Below, piece by piece: positions 54,435-64,000 of a DNA stretch of 64,000 nt (position 1 is the stretch's first letter; each line of letters starts with the position of its first letter). The position numbers were made by a program, and so were the translations under genes. The notes under the pieces were generated by a model. It saw only the letters and a program-made list of their open reading frames with translations, was not told the origin of the DNA and ran no database searches. The DNA comes from Nocardioides caldifontis (GTDB taxonomy: Bacteria > Actinomycetota > Actinomycetes > Propionibacteriales > Nocardioidaceae): NCBI RefSeq assembly GCF_008087345.1, contig NZ_VHIB01000008.1, forward strand, positions 248,001 through 312,000. The letters run 5' to 3'.

Positions 54435-54859
54435 CCGATCTCGATCCGTCCGTCGGCGTCGAGCGGAAAGGTCGGGTTGTAGCAGAGCTCCCACAGGTGC
54501 CCGTCGGGGTCGGCGAAGTAGGCGGAGTAGCCGCCCCACTCCATCCGCACCGGCGCCTTGACGATCCGGGCACCGAGCGCAGCGACCTCCTCGACCGCGG
54601 CGTCCACGTCGGCCTCGGACGGCAGGTTCACGGCGTACGTCGACCCGCGGAACTCCTGCGGCGGAGCCACGACGAGCCCGGCGTCCGCCGCGAGCTCGTG
54701 GGCCGGGAACAGCCCCACCCAGCTGCCGCTGGTGCGGAACCAGACGATCCCGTCCTCCCGGCGCCCGCGCATCTCCCAGCCGAGCCCGGAGTAGAACGCG
54801 ATCGAGCGGTCGAGGTCGCTGACGCCGAGGGTGAGGATGACGAAGTTCGGGGCGACCAT
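54431..54859 (-). CDS. VOC-family protein
   Basis: A 142-aa protein: VILTLGVSDLDRSIAFYSGLGWEMRG, then VNLPSEADVDAAVEEVAALGARIVKAPVRMEWGGYSAYFADPDGHLWELCYNP. Both VOC half-repeats and the terminal DPDGHxWEL metal-site Glu are present. ATG preceded by GAGGAGGAGCC. It lies 21 bp after dapB on the same strand. No specific substrate can be named. Confidence 0.87.
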   Translation of the reverse strand: MVAPNFVILTLGVSDLDRSIAFYSGLGWEMRGRREDGIVWFRTSGSWVGLFPAHELAADAGLVVAPPQEFRGSTYAVNLPSEADVDAAVEEVAALGARIVKAPVRMEWGGYSAYFADPDGHLWELCYNPTFPLDADGRIEIG

Positions 54860-54880
54860 GGCTCCTCCTCAGGAACGGGT

Positions 54881-56201
<1,321 letters not shown>

Positions 56202-56205
<4 letters not shown>

Positions 56206-57524
56206 GGCTGCTCGGGCCCGACCACGACCAGCGTCTCGGGCTGCCGGAAGAGCGACCGCGCGAGCGCGTGCACGTCGTCGAGGGTGACCGCGTCGATCCG
56301 CCCGATCACCTCGTCGATGCTCGGCAGGTCGTCGTACAGCAGCTCGGCCTTGGCGATGCGCGACATCCGCGACGCGGAGTCCTCGAGGCCGAGCACCAGC
56401 CCTCCGCGAAGCTGCCCCTGTCCGCGCACGAGCTCCTCCTCGGTGAGCCCCTCGTCGGCCACCGCGCGCAGCTCCTCGCGCACGACCGAGAGCACGTCGT
56501 CGAGCTTGCCCGGCAGGCAGCCGGCACCGACGCAGAACGAGCCCGCGTCGGTGTAGTGGTTGGCGTAGGAGTAGATCGAGTACGCCAGGCCGCGCTTCTC
56601 GCGCACCTCCTGGAACAGCCGCGACGACGGTCCCCCGCCGACGGCGGCGTTGAGGATGCCGAGCGCGTAACGGCGCTCGTCGGTGCGGTTGATCGCGTTG
56701 ACGCCGAGCAGGACGTTGACCTGCTCGAAGGGACGGGTGGTGTGCGCGCTCCCGGCAGCCCCCCGCTTGAACCGGGCGGCGCGCCGCGGCGGCGCGGGCC
56801 TCGCGTGGCGGTCGGTGAGCAGCGGCGCGAACGCCTTCCGCACCTGCCGTACGACGGTCGTGTGGTCGACGTTGCCGGCGACCGCGACCACCATCTGCTC
56901 GGGGCGGTACCACTGCCGGTAGAACCGGTGGACCTGCGCGCGCGTCAGCCGGCTGATCGACGCCGCGGTCCCTGCGATCGGCCGCCCCAGCGGGGACGAC
57001 GGCCACGCGGTCTCCGCGAAGAGGTTCGTCGCGACGTCCTCGGGGTCGTCGTCGTGCATGGCGATCTCGTCGAGGATCACCTCGCGCTCCGCCTCGACGT
57101 CGTCGGGGTGGATGGTGGAGCTGCTCAGCATGTCGCCGAGCACGTCGACCGCGAGCGGCAGGTCGACGTCGAGCACCCGCGCGTGGAAGCAGGTGTACTC
57201 CTTGGCGGTGAAGGCGTTGAACTCACCGCCGACCGCGTCGAGCGACGCGGAGATCTCCAGCGCGGAGCGCTGCGGAGTGCCCTTGAACAGCAGGTGCTCG
57301 AGGAAGTGGCACGCCCCGGACAACGTCGGGGTCTCGTCGCGCGAGCCGACGCCGATCCAGACGCCGATGCTCGCGGAACGCACCCCGGCCATCGCCTCGG
57401 TGACGACCCGCAGCCCTCCCGGCAGGACGGTCCGGCGGACCGTGGAGACCACGGATCCGCCGGCGTCCTTCTCGGTCAGGAGGGTGCGGGTCGTGCCGGG
57501 CTTCTGCTGGTCGGCCGTCAGCAC
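56202..57524 (-). CDS. pepR: M16-family zinc peptidase (PepR-type)
   Basis: A 440-aa pitrilysin-type peptidase. The inverted zinc motif HFLEHLLFKGT (HxxEH) is near residue 73, with the downstream Glu in EREVILDEIAMHDDDPED. A second-half segment, GGGPSSRLFQEVREKRGLAYSIYSY, has the R/Y pair typical of M16B. The equivalent gene follows pnp in mycobacteria. GTG at 57524. The N-terminal about 30 residues are polar, without a signal peptide. Confidence 0.92.
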
Positions 57525-57564
57525 GGCCGACCGGTCACGCTGGTGGTGCAGGTGACGGGGTTCG

Positions 57565-59793
57565 TCACTCGGCAGCCTCGTCGGACCCCTCGGACGCGCC
57601 CTCGGACTCGGACTCCTCGACCACCGGGACGAGCGACAGCTTGCCGCGGTCGTCGATCTCGGCGATCTGGACCTGGACCTTCTGGCCCACCGACAGCACG
57701 TCCTCGACGGCCTCGACCCGCTTGCCGCCGGCCAGCGAGCGGAGCTTGCTGATGTGCAGCAGCCCGTCCTTGCCCGGGAGCAGCGAGACGAACGCCCCGA
57801 AGTTCGTCGTCTTCACCACGGTGCCGAGGTAGCGCTCGCCGACCTCGGGCATCGTCGGGTTCGCGATCGCGTTGACGGCCTGGCGGGCGGCCTCGGCGGC
57901 CTCGCCGTTGGTGGCGCCGATGTAGATCGTGCCGTCGTCCTCGATGCTCAGCGACGCACCGGTGTCGTCCTGGATCTGGTTGATCACCTTGCCCTTGGGG
58001 CCGATGACCTCACCGATCTTGTCGACCGGGATCTTCACGGTGATGATCCGCGGCGCGTTGAGGCTCATCTCGGCGGGCTCGTCGATCGCCTCGGCCATGA
58101 CGTCGAGGATCGCCATGCGGGCGTCGCGGGCCTGGGTCAGCGCGCCGGCCAGCACCTCGGCGGGGATGCCGTCGAGCTTGGTGTCGAGCTGCAGCGCGGT
58201 GACGAACTCGCGGGTGCCGGCGACCTTGAAGTCCATGTCGCCGAAGGCGTCCTCGGCGCCCAGGATGTCGGTCAGCGCGACGTACTCCGTCTTGCCGTCG
58301 ACCTCGTCGGAGATCAGCCCCATCGCGATGCCCGCGACCGGCGCCTTCAGCGGCACACCGGCCTGGAGCAGCGACAGCGTCGAGGCGCAGACCGAGCCCA
58401 TCGAGGTCGAGCCGTTGGAGCCCATCGCCTCGGAGAGCTGACGGATCGCGTAGGGGAACTCCTCGCGGCTCGGCAGCACCGGCAGCAGCGCCCGTCGGGC
58501 GAGCGCGCCGTGGCCGATCTCGCGCCGCTTCGGCGAGCCGACGCGGCCGGTCTCACCGGTGGAGAACGGCGGGAAGACGTACTTGTGCATGTAGCGACGC
58601 GTCTTCTCCGGGGAGAGCGTGTCGAGCTTCTGCTCCAGCGTCAGCATGTTCAGCGTGGTGACGCCCAGGATCTGGGTCTCGCCGCGCTCGAACAGCGCCG
58701 AGCCGTGCACCCGCGGGATCACGCCGACCTCGGCGGTCAGGGTACGGATGTCGGTCAGGCCGCGGCCGTCGATGCGGACCTTGTCGCGGATGACCCGCTG
58801 GCGGACCAGCTTCTTGGTGACCGAGCGGAACGCCGCGCCGATCTCCTTCTCGCGGCCCTCGAACTGCGGGCCGACCTGCGCCAGCACCGAGTCCTTGACC
58901 TCGTCGAGCTTCGACTCGCGCTCCTGCTTGCCGGCGATCTTCAGCGCCTCGGCGAGCGGGGTGGAGGCAGCGGCCTCGACGGCGTCGTAGACGTCGTCCT
59001 CGTAGTCGAGGAAGATCGGGAACTCCTGGACCGGCTTCGCGGCCTGCTTGGCGAGCTCCTGCTGGGCCTCGACGAGCTGCTTGATGAACGGCTTGGCAGC
59101 GTCGAGACCGCCGGCGACGACCTCCTCGGTCGGGGCCTGCGCGCCGCCGCGGACCAGCTCGATGGTCTCCTCGGTGGCCTCCGCCTCGACCATCATGATC
59201 GCGACGTCACCGGTGTCGGTGACCCGACCGGCGACGACCATGTCGAAGACGGCCCGCTCGAGCTGGCTGTGGCTCGGGAACGCGACCCACTGGCCGTCGA
59301 TCAGCGCGACGCGGACGCCGCCGACCGGGCCGGAGAACGGGAGCCCCGAGAGCTGGGTGGACATCGACGCGGCGTTGATGGCGAGCACGTCGTAGGGCTG
59401 GTCGGGGTCGAGCGCCATCACGGTGATGACGACCTGGACTTCGTTGCGCAGCCCCTTCTTGAAGGTGGGGCGCAGCGGCCGGTCGATGAGCCGGCAGGTG
59501 AGGATCGCGTCCTCGCCCGGACGCCCCTCGCTGCGGAAGAACGAGCCGGGGATCTGGCCCACGGCGTACATCCGCTCCTCGACGTCGATCGTCAGGGGGA
59601 AGAAGTCGAAGTGGTCCTTGGGGTGCTTGCCGGCGGTCGTCGCCGACAGCAGCATCGTCTCGTCGTCGAGGTACGCCGTGACGGAGCCGGCGGCCTGCCG
59701 GGCGAGCAGCCCGGTCTCGAACTTGACGGTGCGGGTGCCGAACTGACCGTTGTCGATCACGGTCTCGACGGCGGAGATGACGGGTCCCTCCAT
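57565..59793 (-). CDS. pnp: Polynucleotide phosphorylase / guanosine pentaphosphate synthetase
   Basis: A 742-aa exoribonuclease. Two RNase PH-like domains are separated by a helical linker: the first begins [26 protein letters not shown]; the second contains [34 protein letters not shown] domain ([21 protein letters not shown]) and an S1 domain ([34 protein letters not shown]) follow, then an acidic tail. ATG at 59793 with AAAGGGA upstream. It degrades RNA phosphorolytically; in actinobacteria it is also called GpsI. A 300-bp leader separates it from rpsO. Confidence 0.97.
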   Translation of the reverse strand: MEGPVISAVETVIDNGQFGTRTVKFETGLLARQAAGSVTAYLDDETMLLSATTAGKHPKDHFDFFPLTIDVEERMYAVGQIPGSFFRSEGRPGEDAILTCRLIDRPLRPTFKKGLRNEVQVVITVMALDPDQPYDVLAINAASMSTQLSGLPFSGPVGGVRVALIDGQWVAFPSHSQLERAVFDMVVAGRVTDTGDVAIMMVEAEATEETIELVRGGAQAPTEEVVAGGLDAAKPFIKQLVEAQQELAKQAAKPVQEFPIFLDYEDDVYDAVEAAASTPLAEALKIAGKQERESKLDEVKDSVLAQVGPQFEGREKEIGAAFRSVTKKLVRQRVIRDKVRIDGRGLTDIRTLTAEVGVIPRVHGSALFERGETQILGVTTLNMLTLEQKLDTLSPEKTRRYMHKYVFPPFSTGETGRVGSPKRREIGHGALARRALLPVLPSREEFPYAIRQLSEAMGSNGSTSMGSVCASTLSLLQAGVPLKAPVAGIAMGLISDEVDGKTEYVALTDILGAEDAFGDMDFKVAGTREFVTALQLDTKLDGIPAEVLAGALTQARDARMAILDVMAEAIDEPAEMSLNAPRIITVKIPVDKIGEVIGPKGKVINQIQDDTGASLSIEDDGTIYIGATNGEAAEAARQAVNAIANPTMPEVGERYLGTVVKTTNFGAFVSLLPGKDGLLHISKLRSLAGGKRVEAVEDVLSVGQKVQVQIAEIDDRGKLSLVPVVEESESEGASEGSDEAAE

Positions 59794-60093
59794 GGGATGT
59801 CCCTTTCTGGTCGCCCAGTCCCTTGACATGGGCCGACCCGGTTCGCGGAGCGATCACGCGAGGGCGCCTGCGGCTGGTGTCGGGGACACCTGAGCCGGTC
59901 TTCGATCGAGGCCTGCGGGACCTGGCGGAACCAGGGGCCCGAGGGCCACTACCGAGGACCGGGCCGGACGTCCGCGGTCGCTCCTGAGTGGTGTGCTGTT
60001 GAGTTGTGGTTGGTGCGGTGGTGCTCGCCCGAAAATAGCCGGAAGCGGCCGCCTGGTGTCAGGCAGCCGCTCCGAGCCGTCCGGGACGACAGG
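59794..60093 (-). promoter_or_regulatory. rpsO-pnp intergenic region / pnp leader
   Basis: No convincing gene lies here. It contains a terminator-like hairpin (60045-60070) just after rpsO and a perfect 6-bp hairpin GGTGTC/GACACC at 59876-59881 and 59885-59890. A structured pnp leader of this kind is the target of RNase III and PNPase autoregulation in enteric bacteria; the same role here is inferred only from position. Confidence 0.4.
60045..60070 (-). terminator. Stem-loop downstream of rpsO
   Basis: GCGGC-c-GCCTG (60045-60055) pairs with CAGGC-a-GCCGC (60060-60070), 10 bp with one internal mismatch and a 4-nt loop. On the minus strand a CTATTTTC stretch follows after about 6 nt, a weak U-tract. 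It lies 23 nt after the rpsO stop and may terminate or be cleaved to separate rpsO from pnp. Confidence 0.65.
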
Positions 60094-60369
60094 TCATCGA
60101 CGCAGTCCGAGCCGCTCCACGATCGAGCGGTAGCGGTTGATGTCCTGCTTCTGCATGTAGTTCAGCAGCCGACGACGGCGACCGACCAGGAGGAGCAGAC
60201 CACGACGGGTGTGGTGGTCGTGCTTGTGCTCCTTGAGGTGCTCGGTCAGGTGCGAGATGCGGTGGCTCAGGAGGGCCACCTGGACCTCGGGAGAGCCGGT
60301 GTCGCCCTCGGACAGGCCGTACTCGGCGATGATCTGCTTCTTGGTCTCGGCGTCAGTACCGGTGGACAC
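60094..60369 (-). CDS. rpsO: 30S ribosomal protein S15
   Basis: A 91-aa ribosomal protein binding the central domain of 16S r[85 protein letters not shown] is unmistakably S15. GTG at 60369 gives the usual length; an in-frame upstream extension to 60423 is not needed. The rpsO-pnp order is conserved. Confidence 0.98.
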   Translation of the reverse strand: MSTGTDAETKKQIIAEYGLSEGDTGSPEVQVALLSHRISHLTEHLKEHKHDHHTRRGLLLLVGRRRRLLNYMQKQDINRYRSIVERLGLRR

Positions 60370-60527
60370 GGGTGATCGACGTTCCTCTCGAGGTCGTTGC
60401 GCGGCGCGCCGGGGCCTGTTCACCCGGGCACTCTGGGTCCGCGGCCGTTCTACGGCAACTTCACAAGACTACCAACGACCGCCCGAGATCCCGAATCGGC
60501 GACCTGCTCGCGACGACCGCCCCCGGC

Positions 60528-62240
60528 TCAGCCGTCGATCACGGCGCGCACCGCGGCCCGCGCCTCCTGCGGGTCCGCGGCCGCGAGGGCGGCCTCCGCT
60601 GCCCGCGCACACTGCTCCGAGGAGACCCGTTCCAGCTGCGCCCCCACCGCGCGTACGGCGGCCGAGGCCATCGACAGCGACGTGACGCCGAGCCCCACGA
60701 GCACGACCGCGAGCGCCGGGTCGGCCGCCGCCTCGCCGCAGACACCGACGGGCTTCCCGGCCGCCTTCCCCGCCTCGGCGGTCATCGCGACGAGCCGGAG
60801 CACCGCGGGCTGCCAGGGGTCGGTGAGGTGGGCGAGGTCGGTGGCCATCCGGTCCGCGGCCATGGCGTACTGCGTCAGGTCGTTGGTGCCGATCGACAGG
60901 AAGTCGACGACCTCGAGGATCCGGTCCGCGAGCAGGGCCGCGGAGGGCGTCTCGACCATCACCCCGGCCTTGAGCCCGTGCGCGCGCACCTTCGCCGCGA
61001 ACTCCTCCGCCTCGGCGACGGTGGCCACCATGGGGGCCATCACCCAGGTGTTGGTGCCGGTCCGCTCGGCGGCCTTGGCGATCCCTTCGACCTGCCGGTC
61101 GAGGAGCCCCGGGTTGGAGAAGGAGAGCCGGAGGCCGCGGACGCCGAGGGCCGGGTTCTCCTCCCCCTTCAGCGTGGCGTAGGCGATCGGCTTGTCGGAG
61201 CCGGCGTCGAGGGTGCGGACCACGACGGTGCGGCCGTCGGCGAACGGCGCCAGCACCTCGGCGTACACCTGGGCCTGCGCCTCCGCGTCGGGCTCGTCGG
61301 GCCGGTCGAGGAAGCAGAGCTCGGTGCGGAACAGCCCGACGCCCTCGACGGGCCCCTCGGCAGCGGTACGCGCGGAGGAGCCGTCGGCGACGTTCGCCAT
61401 CACCTTCACGGCGACGCCGTCCGCGGTGCGGGCCGGGCCGGACCACGAGGCGAGCGTCTCCTGCCAGGCCTTCGCGTCGGCCACCCGGCGCTGGGCCTCC
61501 TCCTCGTCCGGGGCCGCCTCGACGCTCCCGGTCGCGCCGTCGACGAGGACGCGCACGCCCGGCTGCAGCGCGGTGACGCCGGCGGCGCCGACCACGCACG
61601 GGATGCCGAGCTGACGGGCGATGATCGCGGTGTGGCTGGTCGGGCCGCCCTTCTCGGTGACGATCGCGACGACCGTCGAGGGGTCCAGCGCCGCGGTGTC
61701 GGCGGGTGCGAGGTCCTCGGCGACCAGCACCGACGGCTCCTCCGGAGTGGGCAGCCCGGGCTCGGGGGCGCCGACGATCCGCGCGGTGAGCCGGCGGCGG
61801 ATGTCCTGCAGGTCGGTGACCCGCTCGGCCATCAGCCCGCCCATCTTCGTGAACAGGTCGGTGAACTGGTCGACCGCTCCGTCGAGCGCCGTGAGCAGCG
61901 GGTTCCCCGCCCGGAGCCGCTTGCGCACCTCGCCGCGGAGCCCCTTGTCCCGGACCAGACCGGCGGTGGCCACCAGCACCTCGGCGGCGGCCCCGGATGC
62001 GTTGCTCGACCGGGCGACGAGCGAGTCGGCGACGACGGTCACCGCGGCGTCGTACTCCTCGAGGGCCTGGTCCGGGTCGACCTCGCCACGCGCGGCGTAC
62101 GCACGCACGGCCTCGGTGTCGACGTCGGTCCGGACGACCGCGACCGGACCGAGCCCGACGCCAGGCACGACAGGGGTGCCGGACAGCGGGCCGGAGGGGG
62201 TCGACGAGGTGGGGCGTTCGGCGGTGGTGGGACTGCTCAT
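60528..62240 (-). CDS. ptsI: PTS enzyme I (phosphoenolpyruvate-protein phosphotransferase)
   Basis: A 570-aa cytoplasmic enzyme that passes phosphate from phosphoenolpyruvate to HPr. The phospho-accepting His is in GGPTSHTAIIARQLGIPCVVG; PEP-binding segments include VGLFRTELCFLDRPDEP, VVRTLDAGSDKP, GVMVETPSAALLADRI, DFLSIGTNDLTQYAMAADR and VGVCGEAAADPAL. The catalytic Cys is in GVCGEA. ATG at 62240 is 6 nt after a TACATT element. It is divergent from a DeoR-type regulator and fruK, indicating fructose PTS use. Confidence 0.95.
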   Translation of the reverse strand: MSSPTTAERPTSSTPSGPLSGTPVVPGVGLGPVAVVRTDVDTEAVRAYAARGEVDPDQALEEYDAAVTVVADSLVARSSNASGAAAEVLVATAGLVRDKGLRGEVRKRLRAGNPLLTALDGAVDQFTDLFTKMGGLMAERVTDLQDIRRRLTARIVGAPEPGLPTPEEPSVLVAEDLAPADTAALDPSTVVAIVTEKGGPTSHTAIIARQLGIPCVVGAAGVTALQPGVRVLVDGATGSVEAAPDEEEAQRRVADAKAWQETLASWSGPARTADGVAVKVMANVADGSSARTAAEGPVEGVGLFRTELCFLDRPDEPDAEAQAQVYAEVLAPFADGRTVVVRTLDAGSDKPIAYATLKGEENPALGVRGLRLSFSNPGLLDRQVEGIAKAAERTGTNTWVMAPMVATVAEAEEFAAKVRAHGLKAGVMVETPSAALLADRILEVVDFLSIGTNDLTQYAMAADRMATDLAHLTDPWQPAVLRLVAMTAEAGKAAGKPVGVCGEAAADPALAVVLVGLGVTSLSMASAAVRAVGAQLERVSSEQCARAAEAALAAADPQEARAAVRAVIDG

Positions 62241-62246
62241 GGCGCG

Positions 62247-62295
62247 AATGTAACCTGGGTCACCCCTTGACAGTCAACACGTTCGGGCATAGAAC
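62247..62295. promoter_or_regulatory. Divergent ptsI / fruR-fruK control region
   Basis: A palindrome TTGACAGTCAA (62267-62277) supplies -35-like hexamers in both directions. On the plus strand, TTGACA is followed after 17 nt by TAGAAC (62290-62295). On the minus strand, TTGACT is followed after 19 nt by TACATT (62252-62247), 6 nt before the ptsI ATG. A regulator binding the palindrome, such as the adjacent DeoR-type protein, could control both sides. Binding is inferred. Confidence 0.5.
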
Positions 62296-62343
62296 AACAG
62301 AAACACAGACGCCGATCCGGCGTCGGCGACCGGGAAGGACCTG

Positions 62344-63108
62344 ATGTACGCCGAGGAACGTCAGCAGGCCATCGCCGGGCTGGTCGCCCAGACCGGCCGG
62401 GTGTCGGTGAGCGAGCTCGCCGAGAGGTTCTCGGTGACCACCGAGACCGTCCGCCGCGACCTCTCCTCGCTCGAGCGTGCCGGACTGGTCCGCCGGGTGC
62501 ACGGCGGGGTCGTCCCGGCCAACGCGCTGAGCCTCCTGGAGCTCGCGGTGAGCGACCGCGACCGGAGCAGCGCCGAGCAGAAGGACCGCATCGCGGCCGC
62601 CGCGGTCGAGCTGGTGCCCGAGCACGGCTCGGTCGTCCTCGACGCCGGCACCACCACCGCCCGGCTCGCCTCGCGGCTCCCCAGCGACCAGCGGCTCGAC
62701 GTCCTCACCCACGCCGTCCCGATCGCCGCCAGGCTCGCCGGCCAGGCCAACCTGACGCTGCGGCTGCTGCCCGGCCGGGTCCGCACCACGACCCAGGCCG
62801 CGGTCGGCGCCGAGACCGTCGAGGCGATCGCCCGGCTCCGCACCGACGTCGCCTTCGTCGGCACCAACGGCATCTCGGTCGAGCACGGGCTCTCCACGCC
62901 GGACCACAGCGAGGCCGCCGTCAAGCGGGCGATCGTCGGCGGGGCCCGCCGGGTCGTGCTGCTCGCCGACGCCGACAAGATCGGCAAGGAGCACCTGGTG
63001 CGGTTCGCCGACGTCGGTGAGGTGCACGTCCTCGTGACCGACGACCGCGCGACGCGGGACCAGCTCGAGCCGTTCGAGAAGCTCGGGGTCGAGGTGCGGA
63101 TCGCATGA
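62344..63108 (+). CDS. DeoR-family transcriptional regulator (FruR-type)
   Basis: A 254-aa regulator. The N-terminal winged helix is MYAEERQQAIAGLVAQTGRVSVSELAERFSVTTETVRRDLSSLERAGLVRRVHGG, the DeoR signature. The sugar-phosphate-binding domain carries VVLDAGTTTARLASRL, VGTNGISVEHGLSTPDHSEAAVKRAIV and LLADADKIGKEHLVRF. GGGAAGGA precedes the ATG. It overlaps fruK by ATGA, so the effector is probably fructose 1-phosphate or a related sugar phosphate. Confidence 0.92.
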   Translation: MYAEERQQAIAGLVAQTGRVSVSELAERFSVTTETVRRDLSSLERAGLVRRVHGGVVPANALSLLELAVSDRDRSSAEQKDRIAAAAVELVPEHGSVVLDAGTTTARLASRLPSDQRLDVLTHAVPIAARLAGQANLTLRLLPGRVRTTTQAAVGAETVEAIARLRTDVAFVGTNGISVEHGLSTPDHSEAAVKRAIVGGARRVVLLADADKIGKEHLVRFADVGEVHVLVTDDRATRDQLEPFEKLGVEVRIA

Positions 63109-64000
63109 TCGTCACCCTCACCGCCAACCCGAGCTTCGACCGGACCATCGCGCTGTCGTCGGCGCTCGAGCGCGGCGGCGTGCTCCGCGCGGACTCCGTC
63201 CTCGAGCAGGCCGGCGGCAAGGGGGTCAACATCTCGCGGGTCGCCACGCTCGCCGGCGTCCCGTCGGTCGCCGTCTTCCCCGCCGCCGCCGACTCGCCGT
63301 TCACCGCCGAGCTCGAGAGCCAGGGCATCACCTGCCGGCCGGTCACGCCGACCGGACCGATCCGGGTGAACCTGACGCTCACCGAGCCCGACGGCACCAC
63401 GACCAAGATCAACAGCTCCGGCTCCGACGCCGACGAGCACCTGCTGCAGCGGCTCCGCGACGCGCTCGGCCGGGCGGCGTCCACGGCGAGCTGGGTGGTG
63501 CTCGCCGGGTCGCTGCCGCCGGGGACCCCCGAGGAGTGGTACGCCGAGGTGGCTGCCGCTCTCGCCGACAGCCCCGCCTCGGTGGCGGTGGACACCTCCG
63601 AGCGGCCGCTGCTCGCCCTCGCCGAGCGGCTCCCGACCACCCGGCCGGCCGTCCTCAAGCCCAACGCCGGGGAGCTCTGCATGATCACCGGCGACGATCC
63701 CGCGACCGTCGAGGGCGACCCGCTCGCCGCCGCCACCGCGGCCCGCCGGCTGGTGGCCGACGGCGCGGGTGCCGTGCTGGTGACGCTCGGCGGGGCCGGC
63801 GCGGTCCTGGTCGACCGCGAGTCCGCGTGGCACGCCACCCCGCCGCCGGTCGACGTGGTGAGCACGGTCGGCGCGGGCGACTCGAGCCTGTTCGGCTACG
63901 TGCTCGGGGACCTCCGGGGGCTCGACCCGGCGGACCGGCTGCGGCTCGCCGTCGCCTACGGCACCGCGGCCGCCGGCCTACCCGGCACCACCATGCCGTC
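63105..64000 (+). CDS. fruK: 1-phosphofructokinase (3' end beyond window)
   Basis: The first 298 codons are present. PfkB-family motifs are MIVTLTANPSFDRTIALSS, ADSVLEQAGGKGVNISRVATLAGVPS (GGKGxN), VLAGSLPPGTPEEWYAEV, LKPNAGELCMITG and the catalytic VSTVGAGDSSLFGYVLG, in which the usual GAGD Asp base is intact. It phosphorylates fructose 1-phosphate to fructose 1,6-bisphosphate. The gene is truncated only by the window edge. ATGA overlap with the regulator. Confidence 0.93.
   Translation, partial: MIVTLTANPSFDRTIALSSALERGGVLRADSVLEQAGGKGVNISRVATLAGVPSVAVFPAAADSPFTAELESQGITCRPVTPTGPIRVNLTLTEPDGTTTKINSSGSDADEHLLQRLRDALGRAASTASWVVLAGSLPPGTPEEWYAEVAAALADSPASVAVDTSERPLLALAERLPTTRPAVLKPNAGELCMITGDDPATVEGDPLAAATAARRLVADGAGAVLVTLGGAGAVLVDRESAWHATPPPVDVVSTVGAGDSSLFGYVLGDLRGLDPADRLRLAVAYGTAAAGLPGTTMP

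Overview
The window is a 64-kb chromosomal segment of a high-GC Gram-positive actinobacterium. Several markers point to that phylum: an actinobacterial-type dcw (division and cell wall) cluster, DUF3040 and DUF58 proteins, an Rv2175c-type DNA-binding protein beside a PASTA kinase, an F420-dependent luciferase-like oxidoreductase, a mycobacterial-type LexA box, and many leaderless -10 promoters 6-7 nt from start codons. Nocardioidaceae (Nocardioides-like) is my best guess, from overall protein flavour and the DUF222/HNH endonuclease. That is inference, not a database result.

Layout. Positions 1-14080 (minus strand) hold the dcw cluster, read from right to left: mraZ, a 48-codon membrane ORF, rsmH, ftsL-like, ftsI, murE, murF, mraY, murD, ftsW, murG, murC and a truncated ftsQ. 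Nearly all junctions are ATGA/GTGA overlaps, so the genes form one translationally coupled unit for lipid II synthesis and septation. mraZ is preceded by four 10-bp-phased MraZ-box repeats lying on its promoter. Positions 14195-18967 (plus) hold a MoxR / DUF58 / transmembrane transglutaminase operon. Positions 19005-26080 (minus) hold a DUF3040 protein and then a likely SOS mutagenesis operon read from a perfect LexA box at 26208: DUF6504, HEPN-like, DnaE2-type polymerase, methyltransferase, DinB. Positions 26338-36825 hold YbaK, an ArsC-like protein, an FAD oxidoreductase, metF, a polyprenyl synthase, DUF4385, a barstar-like protein, the divergent Rv2175c/PknL pair, a b-type cytochrome, endonuclease IV and an EamA permease.

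Positions 36827-38816 are a compositionally different islet (visibly lower GC): a NUDIX hydrolase overlapping an unrecognised 472-aa protein with its own promoter. Positions 38835-43809 hold rnj, dapA, an F420-type oxidoreductase, dfrA and thyA. Positions 43865-46176 hold small accessory genes. Positions 46278-50558 hold an unusual cell-envelope-type cluster: two LicD/methyltransferase fusion proteins bracketing a third, stand-alone copy of the methyltransferase domain and a small coiled-coil protein. AzlCD and a DUF222/HNH endonuclease with a frameshifted tail follow. Positions 53384-60369 (minus) return to a conserved actinobacterial block: rpsO, pnp, a pepR-type M16 peptidase, a small kinase, dapB, and VOC/GNAT genes. 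The window ends with ptsI divergent from fruR-fruK (fruK cut by the edge), a fructose phosphotransferase locus.

I consider three elements least described: the composition of the LexA-controlled operon, the LicD-methyltransferase cluster, and the NUDIX plus unknown-protein islet. No rRNA, tRNA, CRISPR array or insertion sequence was found.
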